The notes under the pieces are model-generated. The model was given only the letters and a program-made list of their open reading frames with translations, did no database searches and was not told where the DNA came from. Both the position numbers and the translations under genes were made by a program. Positions 23,901-36,645 of a stretch of DNA of 64,000 nt are shown here, in pieces (within the stretch, counting starts at the first letter, position 1; every line of letters starts with the position of its first letter). The DNA is taken from the NCBI GenBank assembly GCA_022225965.2, contig JAKJXP020000088.1, positions 147,064 through 211,063 of the forward strand, in the 5' to 3' direction. Origin of the DNA: Diatrype stigma (taxonomy: Eukaryota > Ascomycota > Sordariomycetes > Xylariales > Diatrypaceae).

Positions 23901-26900
23901 TGGAGTACCGAATCTAGGGGCGGTATCCGTTGCCTACTGCATGCTATCATTATTGTGCGCACTATCGGTGAGCCTTCCAAGGCCTGTAGAGTACTGTCGT
24001 TACCGGCGGCGAATTTGGGTAAGGTAAACTGAGAATCCATGCTCTGGTCCCCATAGAACGGAATGGTATACGACTAACTAGCAGGGGGGGTTTTCAGAAC
24101 GTGACACGCGAGAATGTAACGCCATGATAGGGCGCGGCTGGAGAAGTACGACATAGGCAGCCAGCCACCTGCTTATGATGTAGTTAGGTGTCTACAGCAG
24201 AACTCATGACAACTTCGAGGTCGTAGAGATTCCGAGGTGAATGAAATGAATGTAATCAATTACTGGTCGGTTACGTAAAACCCGTTCATCACATTTAGGT
24301 ACTGGTACTGTCCGGTCAATTAAGTGGATTTGACGTTGGTATAACTGGCGTGGAGAGGGTACAATACAGTGTCGGGTCTTTAAACTTCTAGACAGTCCAG
24401 ACAGTTTGACAAGAGAGCTTGTTGTCGACTATGTGGGCTGGATGCTGGACCAACTACGATGTTGCGTGCGAAGTCGCTCCAATGAGCTGCTACAGCAGTA
24501 GTCTTTCAAGGTTCTCCACGCAGTAGGAGGAAAAGAAAGGAAAATGTTGGAGTAGATACTGTGCTGCAGATGTTCCAACGGCTGCCAAGTTAGGCATTTC
24601 AACCTTTGCAACGAGCCTTTTTCTCAAAGAGCCAACCAGAACACAAGCTTGGAGTATTCCAAACTGGTGGGACACACCGATCTAACTTTTAGTAAACGGT
24701 CTTGTGTCACTACTGCAGGAACGGCGTGCCAAAATGCGGTGGGAGGGAAAGCGGACACTCCACGGAGGCCAGGGAGGCGACCTGGAGGCTGATACCAGCG
24801 ACATAGGAATATGCCCAACCTGCCCAAGTTCCGACGAACTGGCGAGGTCGAAAAAACCATGGGAATCACCCTTGATATCTCGCCAACTTGATTGTGGACA
24901 CTGAAAGCCGGTAGTTAGGTTCGAAACGATCTTCGCCGCTGTCGGAACACTCGCATAATAAGTGTTCACGCCTGCGCTGTGCCTACTATGTGGCCATTGC
25001 GCGGTAGTACTACGTAGGGCATCAATCGGGATCTGGGGGTTTCAGACGACCATCGCATCTCCAATGATCACATCACCGTGTGCGACTACACATGTTTACG
25101 AAGAAGACGGAGACCGGCAGGCCGATCGCATCAGCTGAACTGAAACCTCATGTAACACCCCTTAACGTTGATGCTGTACCTCGGCGCAACAAGGCCGTTT
25201 CCACGTGGGTATCAGGGATCCTCTGAGCTTTGGTCAAGAGAGCGATCGGTGATCAGCTTCGATGGAAATAACCCGACTGACTACTTCGTACACTCTGTGC
25301 ATCTGTTTCTGCTTCTGGGATATGTATACGATATCTTGTACATACGTATGCTTAACAGTGTTCGTCTTATAACCCAATGCGTGGGGTGAAGTCACCCCGT
25401 ACCCCAAGATTAAGCATGGCAGAGTTCCTGCAAGTTGCCGACAGGCGAGCGATCTTGCTCCGTACCTATCATGAACCATTGATCGAACAGGCGAATCTTA
25501 TATTGTGGTTTGTCACCACCTGAAATGCCCACGACGCTCGGATATTTTGTTTCATTGCCTACCTTCAACAGGCAAGTTTGGGTCGATAACGACACCTATA
25601 TCAGAGCACTACTATGAGCTAGGCCGCCACATGGCAAGGCGTAAAAGTGCCGAGCTTGGGATGTTTTAGTAGCATCGGGGTATTTAGTGCGTGGCTTTTG
25701 AGTTTCCGAATCTGATGGTCGTCTTGAGCTTGTGTCAAATAGTCTCACTGGTCGTATACGGAATAGAGAGATAGTTGTTTGATAGTCAAACGTGAAGCAG
25801 AATCGAGTAAATCGGTGAGCAATTATTTCTTGCTGACTAGCCCGCCCAGGTAAAAACGCTTCGCCCCAGGTTTAATTTAGACCATAAGGAAGTGCCCCTG
25901 GCTATAGGAGCATCTCGACTAAGTCAGATTTTTTCGCGTTCTGCCACGTCCATGATTCGCTCCAGCTTTCAGGGGGTGGGAAACGAGACAAGGCGCGTTT
26001 CTCCGGGCCACAAGGACGAGGAAAGAAACATCACGCGACAAGAGCACTCCACGGAGGGTCCATCCTCGCTGCTATCCTCGCGAAGATCCGGCCACGGGCC
26101 CGAAGCGAGGCAAGATGTGCGATCATGGCCCAACCGTGTCAGACATACGGCGGGGTATGATCATAAGCGACCGCCAATATCACACATCTGATCTGATTTC
26201 TATCTATTGGAGACCCAGAGGTTCGCAAAGGCGGTTGCGGTTAGACCTAAACAACCTAATTCGGAAGATGCCAAGTCTGTCGACCGCCCGCACAGTTGGG
26301 GTCCGGGGGTCTACATAACTAAGGAATCGATAGTTGGTGGATATCCCGCCCGGTGAATAATAGTAACCAAACAATGGTAACCAAAGTACGAAATAGTGAG
26401 GCTGTTGCTTACCTACCTAGGTAGACAAGGTAGATAGATAGATATGGCAAGTCCAGCCTCTGGTGCGGTGGCTGGAAAAACCCTGTCTCAGGAGAGTAAA
26501 AACCGTCTCCTTACTCCTTACTATATGAGGTGAAGTTGTTACCAAGATGTCTCGAGTCGTATCGTGGAGGTAAGAGAAACCGAATTCAAGGTGTCCCAAA
26601 AGTCGCACTGCCTTAGGCCCTCCAAGCCCTTAGCCTGGCAGCCCCGGCTAGGGTGTATGTAGTTAGCTGCCTGGGCATTGTACATACATACTAGGGCTAG
26701 GTGTAGTTAGTGTTTCCGCTGATGTGGTTTGCCGCACTTGACTGTCACATCCCTGCATACGACTTCGCGCGGACGCGGACTCTGTTTCTTGTTTCTTACC
26801 TCCGGCCGCTCGCCTGCATTGGGCGGCAACATAACGTGGTTGGCACTTCCCGCTCACTGTATTGCCTAGTGTTCATGTTCAATGTTCATTGTTCGTGCTC

Positions 26901-27780
26901 CTCGTCAGTCCCTAACTACTGTAACTCCATGTTGTTACGAACCAGTCCCTAGCCAAGCGGTTCGATGGCAGGCTAGGTAGGCCTAGGTGTTATATGATCT
27001 GCTCAACCCGCATTTGTGCACCTTTGCCCCTCATCCCTAATGCTTCGTCCTATAACCTAGCCGGCTATGGTGAGACGTCACTGAAGGATTCCCGGGTCAG
27101 GGCTACAAAAGTACATACTATGCTGATATGTATGTAAGTGGGAGGCGCCCTAGGACGAAATCGCTCAGGCCTCTTCCAGGTTCTCTTGTCCGTTAGCTAA
27201 TCCGTCTTTAGTTCTACACACACTGCCACGGTGTTTCAATTTTCTCTTCTTTCCTTTCCTTCCAGATATTTGTAATTGATCTAAATACACGTCAGATCCG
27301 CCTCTAAGGAGGTCATTTAAGATCCTTTTCTTGGTTTTGCATTTTGCATTTTTCATCCGGTTTGACGAGCTCTGACGAGATCTGTGTCGTGTCTTCGTTC
27401 AGGCTACGTTCCACGAACGGCGGTTGTCTGAAACCGTTGGATTGCGGCGGGACCTCGCGCAACAGGGACATCCATTTCGTATCTCCGCAGGAGTTCCCAG
27501 CTTTATAGTCTCCATCGGATGTTTCCCACGCTACATTGCGCTTGTTAGACCCTAGTTGCAACTTGTGTCGCCTGTTGGTTGAGGCTTGGAATTTGCGTGT
27601 TGTTGCCAGTCCCCATCACATTCGCTTCCGGCGATCGCATCACATGCTACGCTATCTAATTCTAGCGCCATTATTTGAAGATATACCCGCCCCATTCGAT
27701 TGGACCGGTGCTTAAGAGACTGTTACTATCACTGCTGCCGAGGCTTGTTTGTGCGAACTGAATGTTCAAGATATAACGCG
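20930..27780. other. Gene-poor intergenic region, normal composition
   Basis: Base composition returns to near 48% GC right after the LTR. Open frames exist (for example 21,237-21,512 and 25,892-26,191), but none shows a recognisable motif, fungal codon bias or a credible exon structure, so I call no protein gene. A hairpin CTTTGGCTTTGG/CCGAAGCCAAAG lies at 22,510-22,543, and a composite tRNA-like segment at 22,095-22,309. The last 600 bp are presumably promoter and 5' UTR of the PH-domain gene. Confidence 0.6.
22095..22309 (+). repeat. Composite tRNA-like / SINE-like segment
   Basis: The 5' end GCCAGGT (22,095-22,101) is followed by a box A match (TGGTGCAGTGG, 22,102-22,112) and a D-arm-like GTGC/GCAC stem. 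Two box B matches (GGTTCGATTCC) lie at 22,168-22,178 and 22,288-22,298. The second sits in a perfect T-arm (CCAGG-TTCGATT-CCTGG), followed by ACCAGGC and A, which pairs 6 of 7 with the 5' end. The first gives only a partial arm. No convincing anticodon arm can be folded, and the whole is 215 nt, so this is more likely a tRNA-derived retroposon or broken tRNA pair than a working tRNA gene. Confidence 0.4.
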
Positions 27781-30384
27781 ATGGCAGAGACAGAGGGTCT
27801 AAGAGACGCTTCTTTGAAGGCTTTACAATCGCGACAGGACAGCATTCGACGAGCACGACCGCCGGATGTCAATGCCTTGAAACAGGATGAGAACAGGGTC
27901 CCATTGCGGGAGGATAGGATGGCGAAACGGGATTCTAAATTGAACTTGCGAGGTTTATTTGGGAGGTCGAAGCTGAACAAAACTATTAGAGAGACCGAAA
28001 GTTCGACATCTTTACGCGAGCAAGCCCGCTCAGGAAAACGGGTTTCTCTGGCGGAGATCGGCAAGTGGCCGCATTCCCCTCATGGCCCTCGACCAGATCT
28101 CTCCCTCGCTACTCCGCCCTCGACTGCTTCGAGCTCGTCACCAGCTTCTCCAAGGCAGCTACAACGGCCACCCGGACTCCTTGGTCACGCTGAACCCGAC
28201 GCCCAGCAGGTCCCGCGTGGCTCGACGGCAATACCGCTATTTCAGGCTTACCCCCAAGCAATCAGGCACGGCACATTGCCTTGTTGCACAACGCCCGTTG
28301 AAAGCCTCCTTCGGCTCCATGCCACGAAAGGTGGTTTGTCCCATAAAGTCGAGTCGTCGCAAAGCTCTTCCACGCTAGAGTCGGTTGAAGAGTCTCCCTC
28401 AGAAAAGAGGAACGAAGGAGTCAAGAGAAGAACGAGGGGTTCTCTGGAATGGAAGAATAAGTTATACGTCCTGGTCACCTCGGGCTATTTGCTTCAATAT
28501 GCAGCCGAGGGAGCTTTTAACCGGCTACCAGAAAAGGCATTGCAACTCACCAAGGATTCGGCGGTATTCGCCAGCGATCTGCTCCCCGGCAGGCACTTTG
28601 TTCTGCAGGTTGCCTCGTCCATGGATCCCAATGGAAACCCTACTTCGGAAGCGAAGTCTAGAATGTCACATTTGGCATTTAGGAGTAATTTGAGGCGACA
28701 AGCTGCTAATTTTCTGCTAATTTTCGAGACCCCGGAAAACATGGATGCCTGGCTCGCCACTTTGCGAAAGGCAATCCAGTCTCTAGGTGGCAAGAAGAAG
28801 CTTTCTGAGACCGGCAAGGTGGACGCTGAAGATGACAGCGCCGAGTCGAAGCTGAGGGAAAATCGCCGGACACTCGTCGTTCGAGATCCCAAACGATTTT
28901 CTCAAATCCTCCCAGGAGAGCCCTCCGTAACTCCAGAAACTTCACCCATCGACGCCCCCGATGTTGGGATGGGCGGCCCAGTATCTCATCAAGGACACGA
29001 TACCACACAAGACGATGTTTCTAGTGGATTGAGTATAAACTCTTCTGATGGCAAGCAGCTCGATAGTCTCCGGAATAGCAACCACCGATTGTCTATGATG
29101 TCTGCCGGACAAAGGACTATGTTCACGTCTTCAGAATCTTCCCCGGCAAGCTCGCCAACTCGAGCAAGCTTCTCAAGCAACAGAGATGATCATGCGGGCC
29201 ACGAACCTAAGTCCAGCTTATCTAGCCTGTCGGAAGTTAGGCTGCGCCCGAATGCCTCGGCGATTCTGAATAGGAGACAATCGATGCAGACTATGATACC
29301 AACTTTCGATGGCAGTTACAACGCGACAATTCGGCCACAGTCAAGCCTATCAACCATTACAGATACATCCAACCAGGGTAGTGAACAGTATGCTGTGCCC
29401 AGTTCACCACCAGCTGTCCCAAATTTCAGCGTGCCTCAGGGATCCAATAGACGCTTTTCGACAGCTGCGTCTCCCCCTCGAGAGACTACACCTAAACGAG
29501 AAGTCCACTCAAAGTACTTGCGACGGTCCCCGCCTCCAGTATTGGGTATTTCCCGACCTTTATCTATCGTGGTAGATCAGTCGCCTATAGTTTCGCATAC
29601 ATCAAATCCACACATGAAGTACCCAAGTCCAAGCCGCGAATATTCTCCGGGGCTCCCTCCTATCCAATCCGGTATTGCTTCGCCTCGGGTACGAGACTCC
29701 CCAAGGTCGACGCCACGGCAGCATCTACAGAACCGCCCCATACGATCTAGCCTTCTATCCCCAACAACGAGCAACGGTAGTAGCCCAAGAAAATACTCAA
29801 GCACTGGCAACCTACGAGATAATGGGAAACAGCTGCCACTATCACAAGTAGAGATGAGCGCAATGGCTCTGTCACAAGTTACCTCTTCTCAAGCCGAGGT
29901 AAAGACAAAAGAAGTGCCAGATGCACAACAGCGTATCCCCTCATCCTATAGTTTTAGGTCTAGGGCGTCGTCGTCTATGGGGGACTATGCGCCAATGCGA
30001 AGCCCTTCTGGGATCACAAGTCCTAAATATCGAAGTAAACGAGCATCTTTTGTCGCAGAAAAGCCCTCATTCCAATATTCACTGAACCCTTACGTTGCGA
30101 ACCCAGTCTGCAATACACCTTTGAGGGAAGAGCCAGACGTCGCCAGTCCGCAAAGGGGGTCGCGACAACGTACAATCTCGCCCATCAGAATTTCACGTGT
30201 TTCCTCCCCGAGACAACATGCAGGGGTAGATCTGCATGCGAGGGCTCTGTCGCCAAGTAAAAGCATGCCTCATCTCGAAGGACCGCCCCCATTACCTCCC
30301 CCGAACCGCGCTCTTCCAGCCATCCCCACGAAAAGCCAAACGGAAATATCGGTTGGCACTTCGACTAGAGTCTTCAGAGTGTGA
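27781..30384 (+). CDS. PH-domain protein, long disordered Ser/Pro-rich tail
   Basis: A single-exon gene of 867 residues. The first ATG in frame (27,781) is taken as the start; the open frame extends upstream but lacks an ATG. Residues about 215-338 form a pleckstrin-homology-like domain: L-E-W-K-N-K-L-Y-V-L-V-T-S-G-Y-L-L-Q-Y-A at its start, and a closing helix with E-N-M-D-A-W-L-A-T-L-R-K-A-I typical of PH C-termini. The rest is low-complexity, rich in Ser, Pro and Arg, with many S-P sites, and ends with a proline-rich stretch (P-P-L-P-P-P-N-R-A-L-P-A-I-P) that could bind SH3 or WW domains. PH domains bind phosphoinositides or proteins, so a membrane-linked scaffold or signalling role is inferred. 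The sequence shows no catalytic domain. It resembles uncharacterised fungal PH proteins. Confidence 0.85.
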   Translation: MAETEGLRDASLKALQSRQDSIRRARPPDVNALKQDENRVPLREDRMAKRDSKLNLRGLFGRSKLNKTIRETESSTSLREQARSGKRVSLAEIGKWPHSPHGPRPDLSLATPPSTASSSSPASPRQLQRPPGLLGHAEPDAQQVPRGSTAIPLFQAYPQAIRHGTLPCCTTPVESLLRLHATKGGLSHKVESSQSSSTLESVEESPSEKRNEGVKRRTRGSLEWKNKLYVLVTSGYLLQYAAEGAFNRLPEKALQLTKDSAVFASDLLPGRHFVLQVASSMDPNGNPTSEAKSRMSHLAFRSNLRRQAANFLLIFETPENMDAWLATLRKAIQSLGGKKKLSETGKVDAEDDSAESKLRENRRTLVVRDPKRFSQILPGEPSVTPETSPIDAPDVGMGGPVSHQGHDTTQDDVSSGLSINSSDGKQLDSLRNSNHRLSMMSAGQRTMFTSSESSPASSPTRASFSSNRDDHAGHEPKSSLSSLSEVRLRPNASAILNRRQSMQTMIPTFDGSYNATIRPQSSLSTITDTSNQGSEQYAVPSSPPAVPNFSVPQGSNRRFSTAASPPRETTPKREVHSKYLRRSPPPVLGISRPLSIVVDQSPIVSHTSNPHMKYPSPSREYSPGLPPIQSGIASPRVRDSPRSTPRQHLQNRPIRSSLLSPTTSNGSSPRKYSSTGNLRDNGKQLPLSQVEMSAMALSQVTSSQAEVKTKEVPDAQQRIPSSYSFRSRASSSMGDYAPMRSPSGITSPKYRSKRASFVAEKPSFQYSLNPYVANPVCNTPLREEPDVASPQRGSRQRTISPIRISRVSSPRQHAGVDLHARALSPSKSMPHLEGPPPLPPPNRALPAIPTKSQTEISVGTSTRVFRV

Positions 30385-31683
30385 TGGACCCATAATGTGC
30401 AGTAGCGGGTGGTTTACTATGCCCTCGCTTCTTTAAAGCCGGCCTCCTAAGTCTTGGAGGTCGGCATGACCTGTTACGAGTTTGGTTCATATCCTTTCCT
30501 GTTCTTTGTACAGAAGGCGTTGTTTTGTATAGTATAGCCATAGCGGCGGTTGTGGATTGAGTTGCTGACTATCACAATGTTTCTGCTGTTTTCCGGGATA
30601 TGACATACCATGACGGCGGGCATGAGACATTAACGAATTGTATTAGGGTATCATTTTATATTGTCCTATATTACGAAAAAAAGCCAACAATGGCATGAAT
30701 GAGCAGGGATGGTTTCTATAAGTGGTTCAAGGCAGGACAGAGGTTGTAATATCTGAGGCGAATATAGTTCCGAGGAAAATAAAAAAAAGTCATAACTAGC
30801 ATATGAAAAGGTCCAAGTAGACGACCATCACCATTGCGCTTGAGGGCTGGCTTCCTGACTAATTAACTATATCTGCTATTGTTTACCTAGCCGTCTCCTC
30901 CATTAGACTACAATAGTAGCAGCTGACTTCACTCACGTCACACTGTATCATACAACAACATGGACATTATGGTTGAAGATTCATATTAGGGGCAAATGAC
31001 AGAGAGTAAATAGCATAAAAGCAACTATAATAAACAACTACCCTTGAACCTCTACCTAAGAACAATGATCATGAAGAGCCTCGGCATCAGATACTGAGTA
31101 CTTGAGTAAGTATCAACCTTGGAACCTAGTAGTTAATGTTCTTGTATTATCGAGTGTTCCTGTGATACACCTACCATACCTAGGTATGATCATGGGTGAA
31201 TGCTGGTGAGCTGTGACCCACTAAAAGTCCGCTATAGGTGCTGGAGTCTCGAAACCCGATTGGTCGAACAAGACTCCCGCCAGCTTGGCCTACCTACATA
31301 CAGCTAAGGCACAGTTACCTCATCTCACTTCCATTGGAGTGCAACATTCGAGTTCAGGAGCTCCAAGCAACATCCCAAGCAACCCCGGACGGCGCTGAGA
31401 ACGGCATCATACATCTACCTCAGTACCTACTTTACTTCTACCTGCCTAGCAGCATAGGTAGCTTTATCGGGGACCACCACCGTTTACCTACGTAAAAGCC
31501 TAGCCCGGCGTCCTGGCTTCCCTGTCCGCCTGAACCTCAAGAAACACCGTATCACCGAAACATCGAAGCCGTCAATTGACCTGCCTTGGTTTACCAAACA
31601 CTCGAACTCGAACCTAGAGCACCTAGCCCGTGGCCTTCTGTACCTCCTCCCTGCGACCGCTTCTCTCGATCACCATCACTACC
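30385..31683. other. Intergenic: PH gene 3' side and vma13 promoter
   Basis: No gene is seen. Several TACCTA/TAGGTA motifs (for example CATACCTAGGTATG near 31,169) cluster at 31.1-31.5 kb upstream of the V-ATPase gene. Confidence 0.6.
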
Positions 31684-33282
31684 ATGTCGCTCGACCCTCC
31701 ACCCTACCTCGGTTCCCTGCAGAACAACATCCGCCAGCGACCAATTCCCTGGGATGGCGCAGCTAGAGCAGGCACCATCACAGAAGCGCAGCTGACCAAG
31801 ATTCGAGCCGTCGACAAGGTTAGGAAGGAGCAGAGGAAGCAGGTCGTCGAGGGCGATCTAGATGGCTACCGGATACTGTTCGTTGGCGAGCCGGGCACCC
31901 CCGGCGTGCTCGAGTCGGCGAGCAGGCGTTCCGATGTCATACAGTACATCCTGGTCCTGCTGAGCGACCTCCTCGAAAGTGTGTAGACCTATCTCCCGCG
32001 TCTTGCTGTTGTTTTCCCTTTTCTGTTGTTCCCCGCGGCGCCCCCTCTCCGTTGCTTACTATCTTTGGACTACTATAGGCGTGCCGGCTCTCGCCAAGGC
32101 CATCCTGAAGGGCCCCGACCCATATCAACACTTCCTACCTCTGCTGGCGCACACGAACAATGCGGAAGATCCCATCCCCTTGCTCACCTCGACCGTGCTC
32201 GCGCAGCTCATGGCCAACTCGCGGGACGAGTCCGAGTCGACCCAGCACGCGCTCCCCCTGGTCCTGAGCTACCTCTGCGGCCTAGCTAAGAACTCGAACG
32301 ACGCGGGGCAGCAGGACATCGCCGTCTCGGAGTACTCGTCGCTCCTGTACGGCCAGTCGTCGAGACAGCTGTTCTGGAAGCAGAGGAGCGAGACCGTGGC
32401 GCCTTTGATCGACATCCTTAGGAAAGCCGCAGGCGTGGGCGAAGAGTCGTCGGCCAGCTTGTGGAGCGGCAATACCACCGTTAGAAGCGGTGGATTTGAG
32501 GGTCTCAGTGGCGGGGTCGGCTTGCAGCTTCTATATCACGTCTTGCTGGTCTTATGGCAGCTGAGCTTCGAGGCAGAAGAGATCGGCGATGAGTTGGACG
32601 AGTATGACGTCCTCTTCTATATTTACACATACGACAGTTTACTGTTCACAGCTAACCTCTTTGTAGTGAGTACGATATAGTTCTTCTTTACACGCAACTC
32701 TTGCGCCTATCCCCCAAGGAGAAAACCACGCGGCTCCTGTTATCGACGCTGTACAACCTCCTCGACGCCAACCCGTCCAGCCTCCTCCCGACCGCCGTCC
32801 TGGCTAGGCTCCCGGCGGTGCTCCAGAACGTCAGCGGCCGGCACCTGACGGACCCGGACCTGTTGGAGGACCTGGACCGGCTCAAGGAGGCGCTGGAGGA
32901 GTACACCAAGACGAAGACGACGTTCGACGAGTACGTGGCCGAGGTCTCGTCGGGCCACCTGCGGTGGTCCCCCCCGCACCGGCACCAGACCTTCTGGGCC
33001 GAGAACGCGCGCCGGATCCTGGACCACGAGGCGGGCGAGGTGCCCCGGGCCCTGGCCGAGATCATGAAGAAGCCCTGGGACGGCGACAAGGCCGTCCTGG
33101 CCATCGCCTGCAACGACGTCGGCTGCCTCGTGCGCGAGGTGCCCGAGAGGCGCTACCAGCTCGAGAAGCTCGGGCTCAAGACCCGCATCATGGAGCTCAT
33201 GCAGGACCCCGACGAGAACGTCCGCTGGGAGAGCCTGCGCGCCCTCGGGGGGTGGCTGAAGTATAGCTTTGAGAACAACTGA
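31684..33282 (+). CDS. vma13: V-type proton ATPase subunit H (Vma13 family)
   Basis: Three exons: 31,684-31,978, 32,079-32,601 and 32,667-33,282 (477 residues; yeast Vma13 is 478). Introns are GTGTGT..TATAG and GTATGA..TGTAG; splicing restores D-E-L-D-D-E-Y-D-I-V-L-L-Y at the second junction. Subunit H belongs to the cytosolic V1 sector, couples ATP hydrolysis to proton pumping into vacuoles, and silences free V1. It is built of HEAT/armadillo-like helices. The C-terminal block is clear: A-C-N-D-V-G, V-P-E-R-R, L-G-L-K-T-R-I-M-E-L-M, D-E-N-V-R-W-E-S-L-R-A-L. The internal L-L-Y-H-V-L-L-V-L-W-Q-L-S-F helix is also typical. The 3' exon is strikingly GC-rich. No defect is seen, and the gene is expected to be constitutive. 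Confidence 0.96.
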
Positions 33283-34692
33283 AATGCGAAAGCGGAACAA
33301 AGTGGATCTGCCTGTAGTGGCTCTTGAGTATGGGTTTCAAGTGATGGCGGGGACGAACGAGAAGGAGAAGGAGGTGGAGGTGGAGGTGGGAGGGGGGTTC
33401 GTTGTATGTTCCCGTGTTGCCTGCCCCCTGAGCTGAGCGGCTGGCTCGTCGCTGTTTTGTCTTTCACCTCAGGCCTGCCTGCTTGCTGCATTTCGGTGCA
33501 TGTAGACAGAGTCATACCGAAATACATACATACATAAATAGTGTTAAAGCGTATATCTATCTATTCGTCGGCGGTAAGATAGACTTGTGTGATCAATTGA
33601 TATTGTTAAGACTTAAGACCGGCCAAGCCTGGAGCTTTCATTGCTTCTACTCTTGCTTCCCGCTGATCAGATAGCAGCTCACTCCAGTAAAGAAAGGCTC
33701 ATGTACGTTCACTATATATTTCACTGCCTGTCTGTTGTCCCTATGTAGTCGTGCTCATCAATAAATTAACGATGTAGTTTGAGAGTATATCATTGCTCAC
33801 ATGACCGACTTGATCGCTATTCTCCCATCCGTACTCGCATAGCAGCTATCGTTCCCTACTTCAGCTAAGGATAGACATCGCCTGCATCTGCGGCACTCGC
33901 TCGGGCTCTCGGCTTGTGACGGTATACACTGAGGTCCCTAACCAATTACCCCATAGTCTAGACTAGTACATATCAAGTACCTACCGACTTGTGATAGCCC
34001 AGGAGTCAGGTGAACAGGTTCCTTGACACTTCGTACCCGGATGAGGCCCATTTACCAACAGCTGTTACCGATGTAACATGCAGTATTTGAATCGGTCAAG
34101 GCTAAACTAATCCACTGACTGGTCTCAGCATGTCAGCCAACAGTTGGATCTACCATTACGTGTTACCTATCATGTAACCTGTGGTCCTATCATGTATGAT
34201 ACGGCTTGCGTCGTAGCTTATAGCTTAGCCCGCTTAGTTAGAAGCTACCCCGCCTTACTATAACATTAGGCCTCATAAGCGTCACCGCCCCGGGCCCCGG
34301 GTATAGTTTAGGTATCTTAGTCTGATAGCTATACTACCAACTATACTACGTAGTAGGTGGGCTATAGATAGCTAGGTACTTATAGGTAAGTATACCTGGG
34401 TAGTCAAGGCATGGAGTAATCGAGCGCGAACACTTGCCGCGATTGCTGCTATTGCCGACACCTACCGACCGCCGAACCGGAGAGAGGGAGAGAACGACTT
34501 CGAGGGAGTAACACGTAAGCATCGTGGCAGTCCTGTTTTGTTCTAACTGCTTTTACATAAGACTCCTCCTTTCTATTGATTATTGACTGGTTGGGCATTC
34601 TCATAGCAGCAGCCATTGATCATTGATCACTGTGAAATTGGAGCTACCGACTCTGCCAGGAACGCAGCCTGTAGGATTGACCGCGTATCACC
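33283..34692. other. Intergenic between vma13 and the dehydrogenase gene
   Basis: No gene is visible. There is a G-rich purine tract near 33,350-33,400 just after the vma13 stop, and many short TAGGTA/TACCTA motifs around 34,300-34,410. Confidence 0.6.
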
Positions 34693-36645
34693 ATGCATCG
34701 TCTTTCACGAACAAGAGGCGTTGCCTCTAACGCCGGCCGTGTCTCAGCATGCCGGCAGCTATCCTCCACCCCTTTTCCCAGGATGGCCGTCGCTGCTGCA
34801 TCAAAGAGAGCAGCGGTGGCGAGGCCGCTAGCTGCTGCTACCGCCCAGCAACTCCGCCCTATGAGCAGTAGCAGCAGTGGTAGCGCCGCCGCCGCCGCTT
34901 CTATCACCCTCGACTCGACGGCGACCAGCTACCCGAAAACGCACGCGAAGATCGCGGCGCCGCGGGACACGCCGTACTTCCTGGACAACGCGTTCCGGGC
35001 GAGCGAGGGGACGGAGTTCATCCCGCTGCACGACCCGGCGACGGGCCACCTGGTGACGCGGGTGCCGCAGATGACGGACGCGGAGCTGGCGGCGGCCGTG
35101 GCGAGCGCCCAGCGCGCCTTCCCGGCCTGGCGCGCCACCAGCGTGCTCGCCCGCCAGCAGGTCATGTTCCGCTTCGTGGCCCTGATCCGCGAGCACTGGG
35201 ACCGCCTGGCCGCCAGCATCACGCTCGAGCAGGGCAAGACCTTCGCCGACGCCAAGGGCGACGTCCTGCGCGGCCTCCAGGTCGCCGAGGCCGCCTGCGC
35301 CGCCCCCGAGCTGCTCAAGGGCGAGGTGCTCGAGGTCGCTAAGGACATGGAGACCCGCACGTACCGCGAGCCCCTCGGCGTCACGGCGGCTATTTGCCCT
35401 TTTAGTGAGTTTATCTCTCTCTCTCTATCTTCGAATCTCCTCCCCTCTTGCATCCTCGCAAGCAAGCGATTTGTTTTCAAACGACTCTACATACCTACAC
35501 AAAAACAAGAGCACCCCCCCCCTCTTTTCCGTCAAGGTGTCGTCACGCTAACGGGGCGGCCCCATCTTTCTTCGTGATGCTGTGATGTAGACTTCCCCGC
35601 CATGATTCCCCTCTGGTGCATCCCGATCGCTACCGTCACCGGCAACACGCTGGTGCTCAAGCCGTCGGAGCGGGACCCGGGCGCGGCCATGATCCTGGTG
35701 GAGCTGGCCAAGCAGGCCGGGTTCCCCGACGGCGTGGTCAATGTGGTGCACGGCGCGCACCGCACGGTCGACTTCCTGCTCGACGCGCCCGAGGTGAAGG
35801 CCGTCAGCTTCGTCGGCGGCAACAAGGCCGGCGAGTACATCTACAACCGGGCGTCGGCCAACGGCAAGCGCGTGCAGGCCAACCTCGGGGCCAAGAACCA
35901 CGCGGCCGTGCTGCCCGACTGCGACAAGAACCAGTTCCTCAACGCCGTGGTGGGCGCGGCCTTCGGCGCCGCCGGCCAGCGCTGCATGGCGCTCAGCACG
36001 CTCGTCATGGTCGGCGAGACGCGCGACTGGCTGCCGGAGCTGGCCGAGCGCGCGAAAGCCCTGCAGGTCAACGGCGGCTTCGAGCCGGGCGCCGACCTGG
36101 GGCCCGTCATCTCCCCCCAGAGCAAGGCGCGGATCGAGGGCCTGATCGCGAGCGCCGAGGCCGAGGGCGCGCGCATCCTGCTGGACGGGCGCGGCTTCGC
36201 GCCGGCCCAGTACCCGGGCGGCAACTGGGTGGCGCCGACCATCATCGCCGACGTGACGCCGGACATGACGTGCTACCGCGAGGAGGTGTTCGGCCCCGTG
36301 CTGGTGTGCCTCAACGCGGCGACGCTGGACGAGGCGGTGGCGCTGATCAACCGGAACGAGTACGGCAACGGCACGGCCGTCTTCACGCGGTCCGGGTCGG
36401 CGGCGGCGGCGTTCCGCCGCGGCGTCGAGGCCGGCCAGGTCGGCATCAACGTCCCCATCCCCGTGCCCCTGCCCATGTTCTCCTTCACGGGCAACAAGCG
36501 GAGCGTCGCCGGCGGCGGCGCCAACACCTTCTACGGCCGCCCCGGCATCAACTTCTACACCCAGCTCAAGACCGTCACGGCCCTGTGGTCGGGCGCCGAC
36601 GTCGTCTCCAATAAGGCCGACGTGGCTATGCCTACGCACAATTGA
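34693..36645 (+). CDS. Methylmalonate-semialdehyde dehydrogenase (acylating), mitochondrial
   Basis: Two exons, 34,693-35,404 and 35,591-36,645 (588 residues), with a GTGAGT..TGTAG intron of 186 bp. Splicing recreates the family signature I-C-P-F-N-F-P-A-M-I-P-L-W. The enzyme converts (methyl)malonate semialdehyde plus CoA and NAD+ to propionyl- or acetyl-CoA, CO2 and NADH in valine, thymine, uracil and inositol breakdown. An N-terminus of about 75 residues, rich in Arg, Ala and Ser with few acids, looks like a mitochondrial presequence. Other marks are the L-K-P-S-E-R-D-P-G NAD-binding block, S-F-V-G-G-N, the catalytic Cys369 in G-Q-R-C-M-A-L-S, and E-E-V-F-G-P-V-L. The G-Q-R-C context separates ALDH6 from ordinary ALDHs. 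GC content is high across both exons. Confidence 0.95.

Noticed and set aside
32740..33300. 186-codon minus-strand frame opposite vma13 exon 3
   Set aside because: GC-rich third-position shadow of a well-supported exon.
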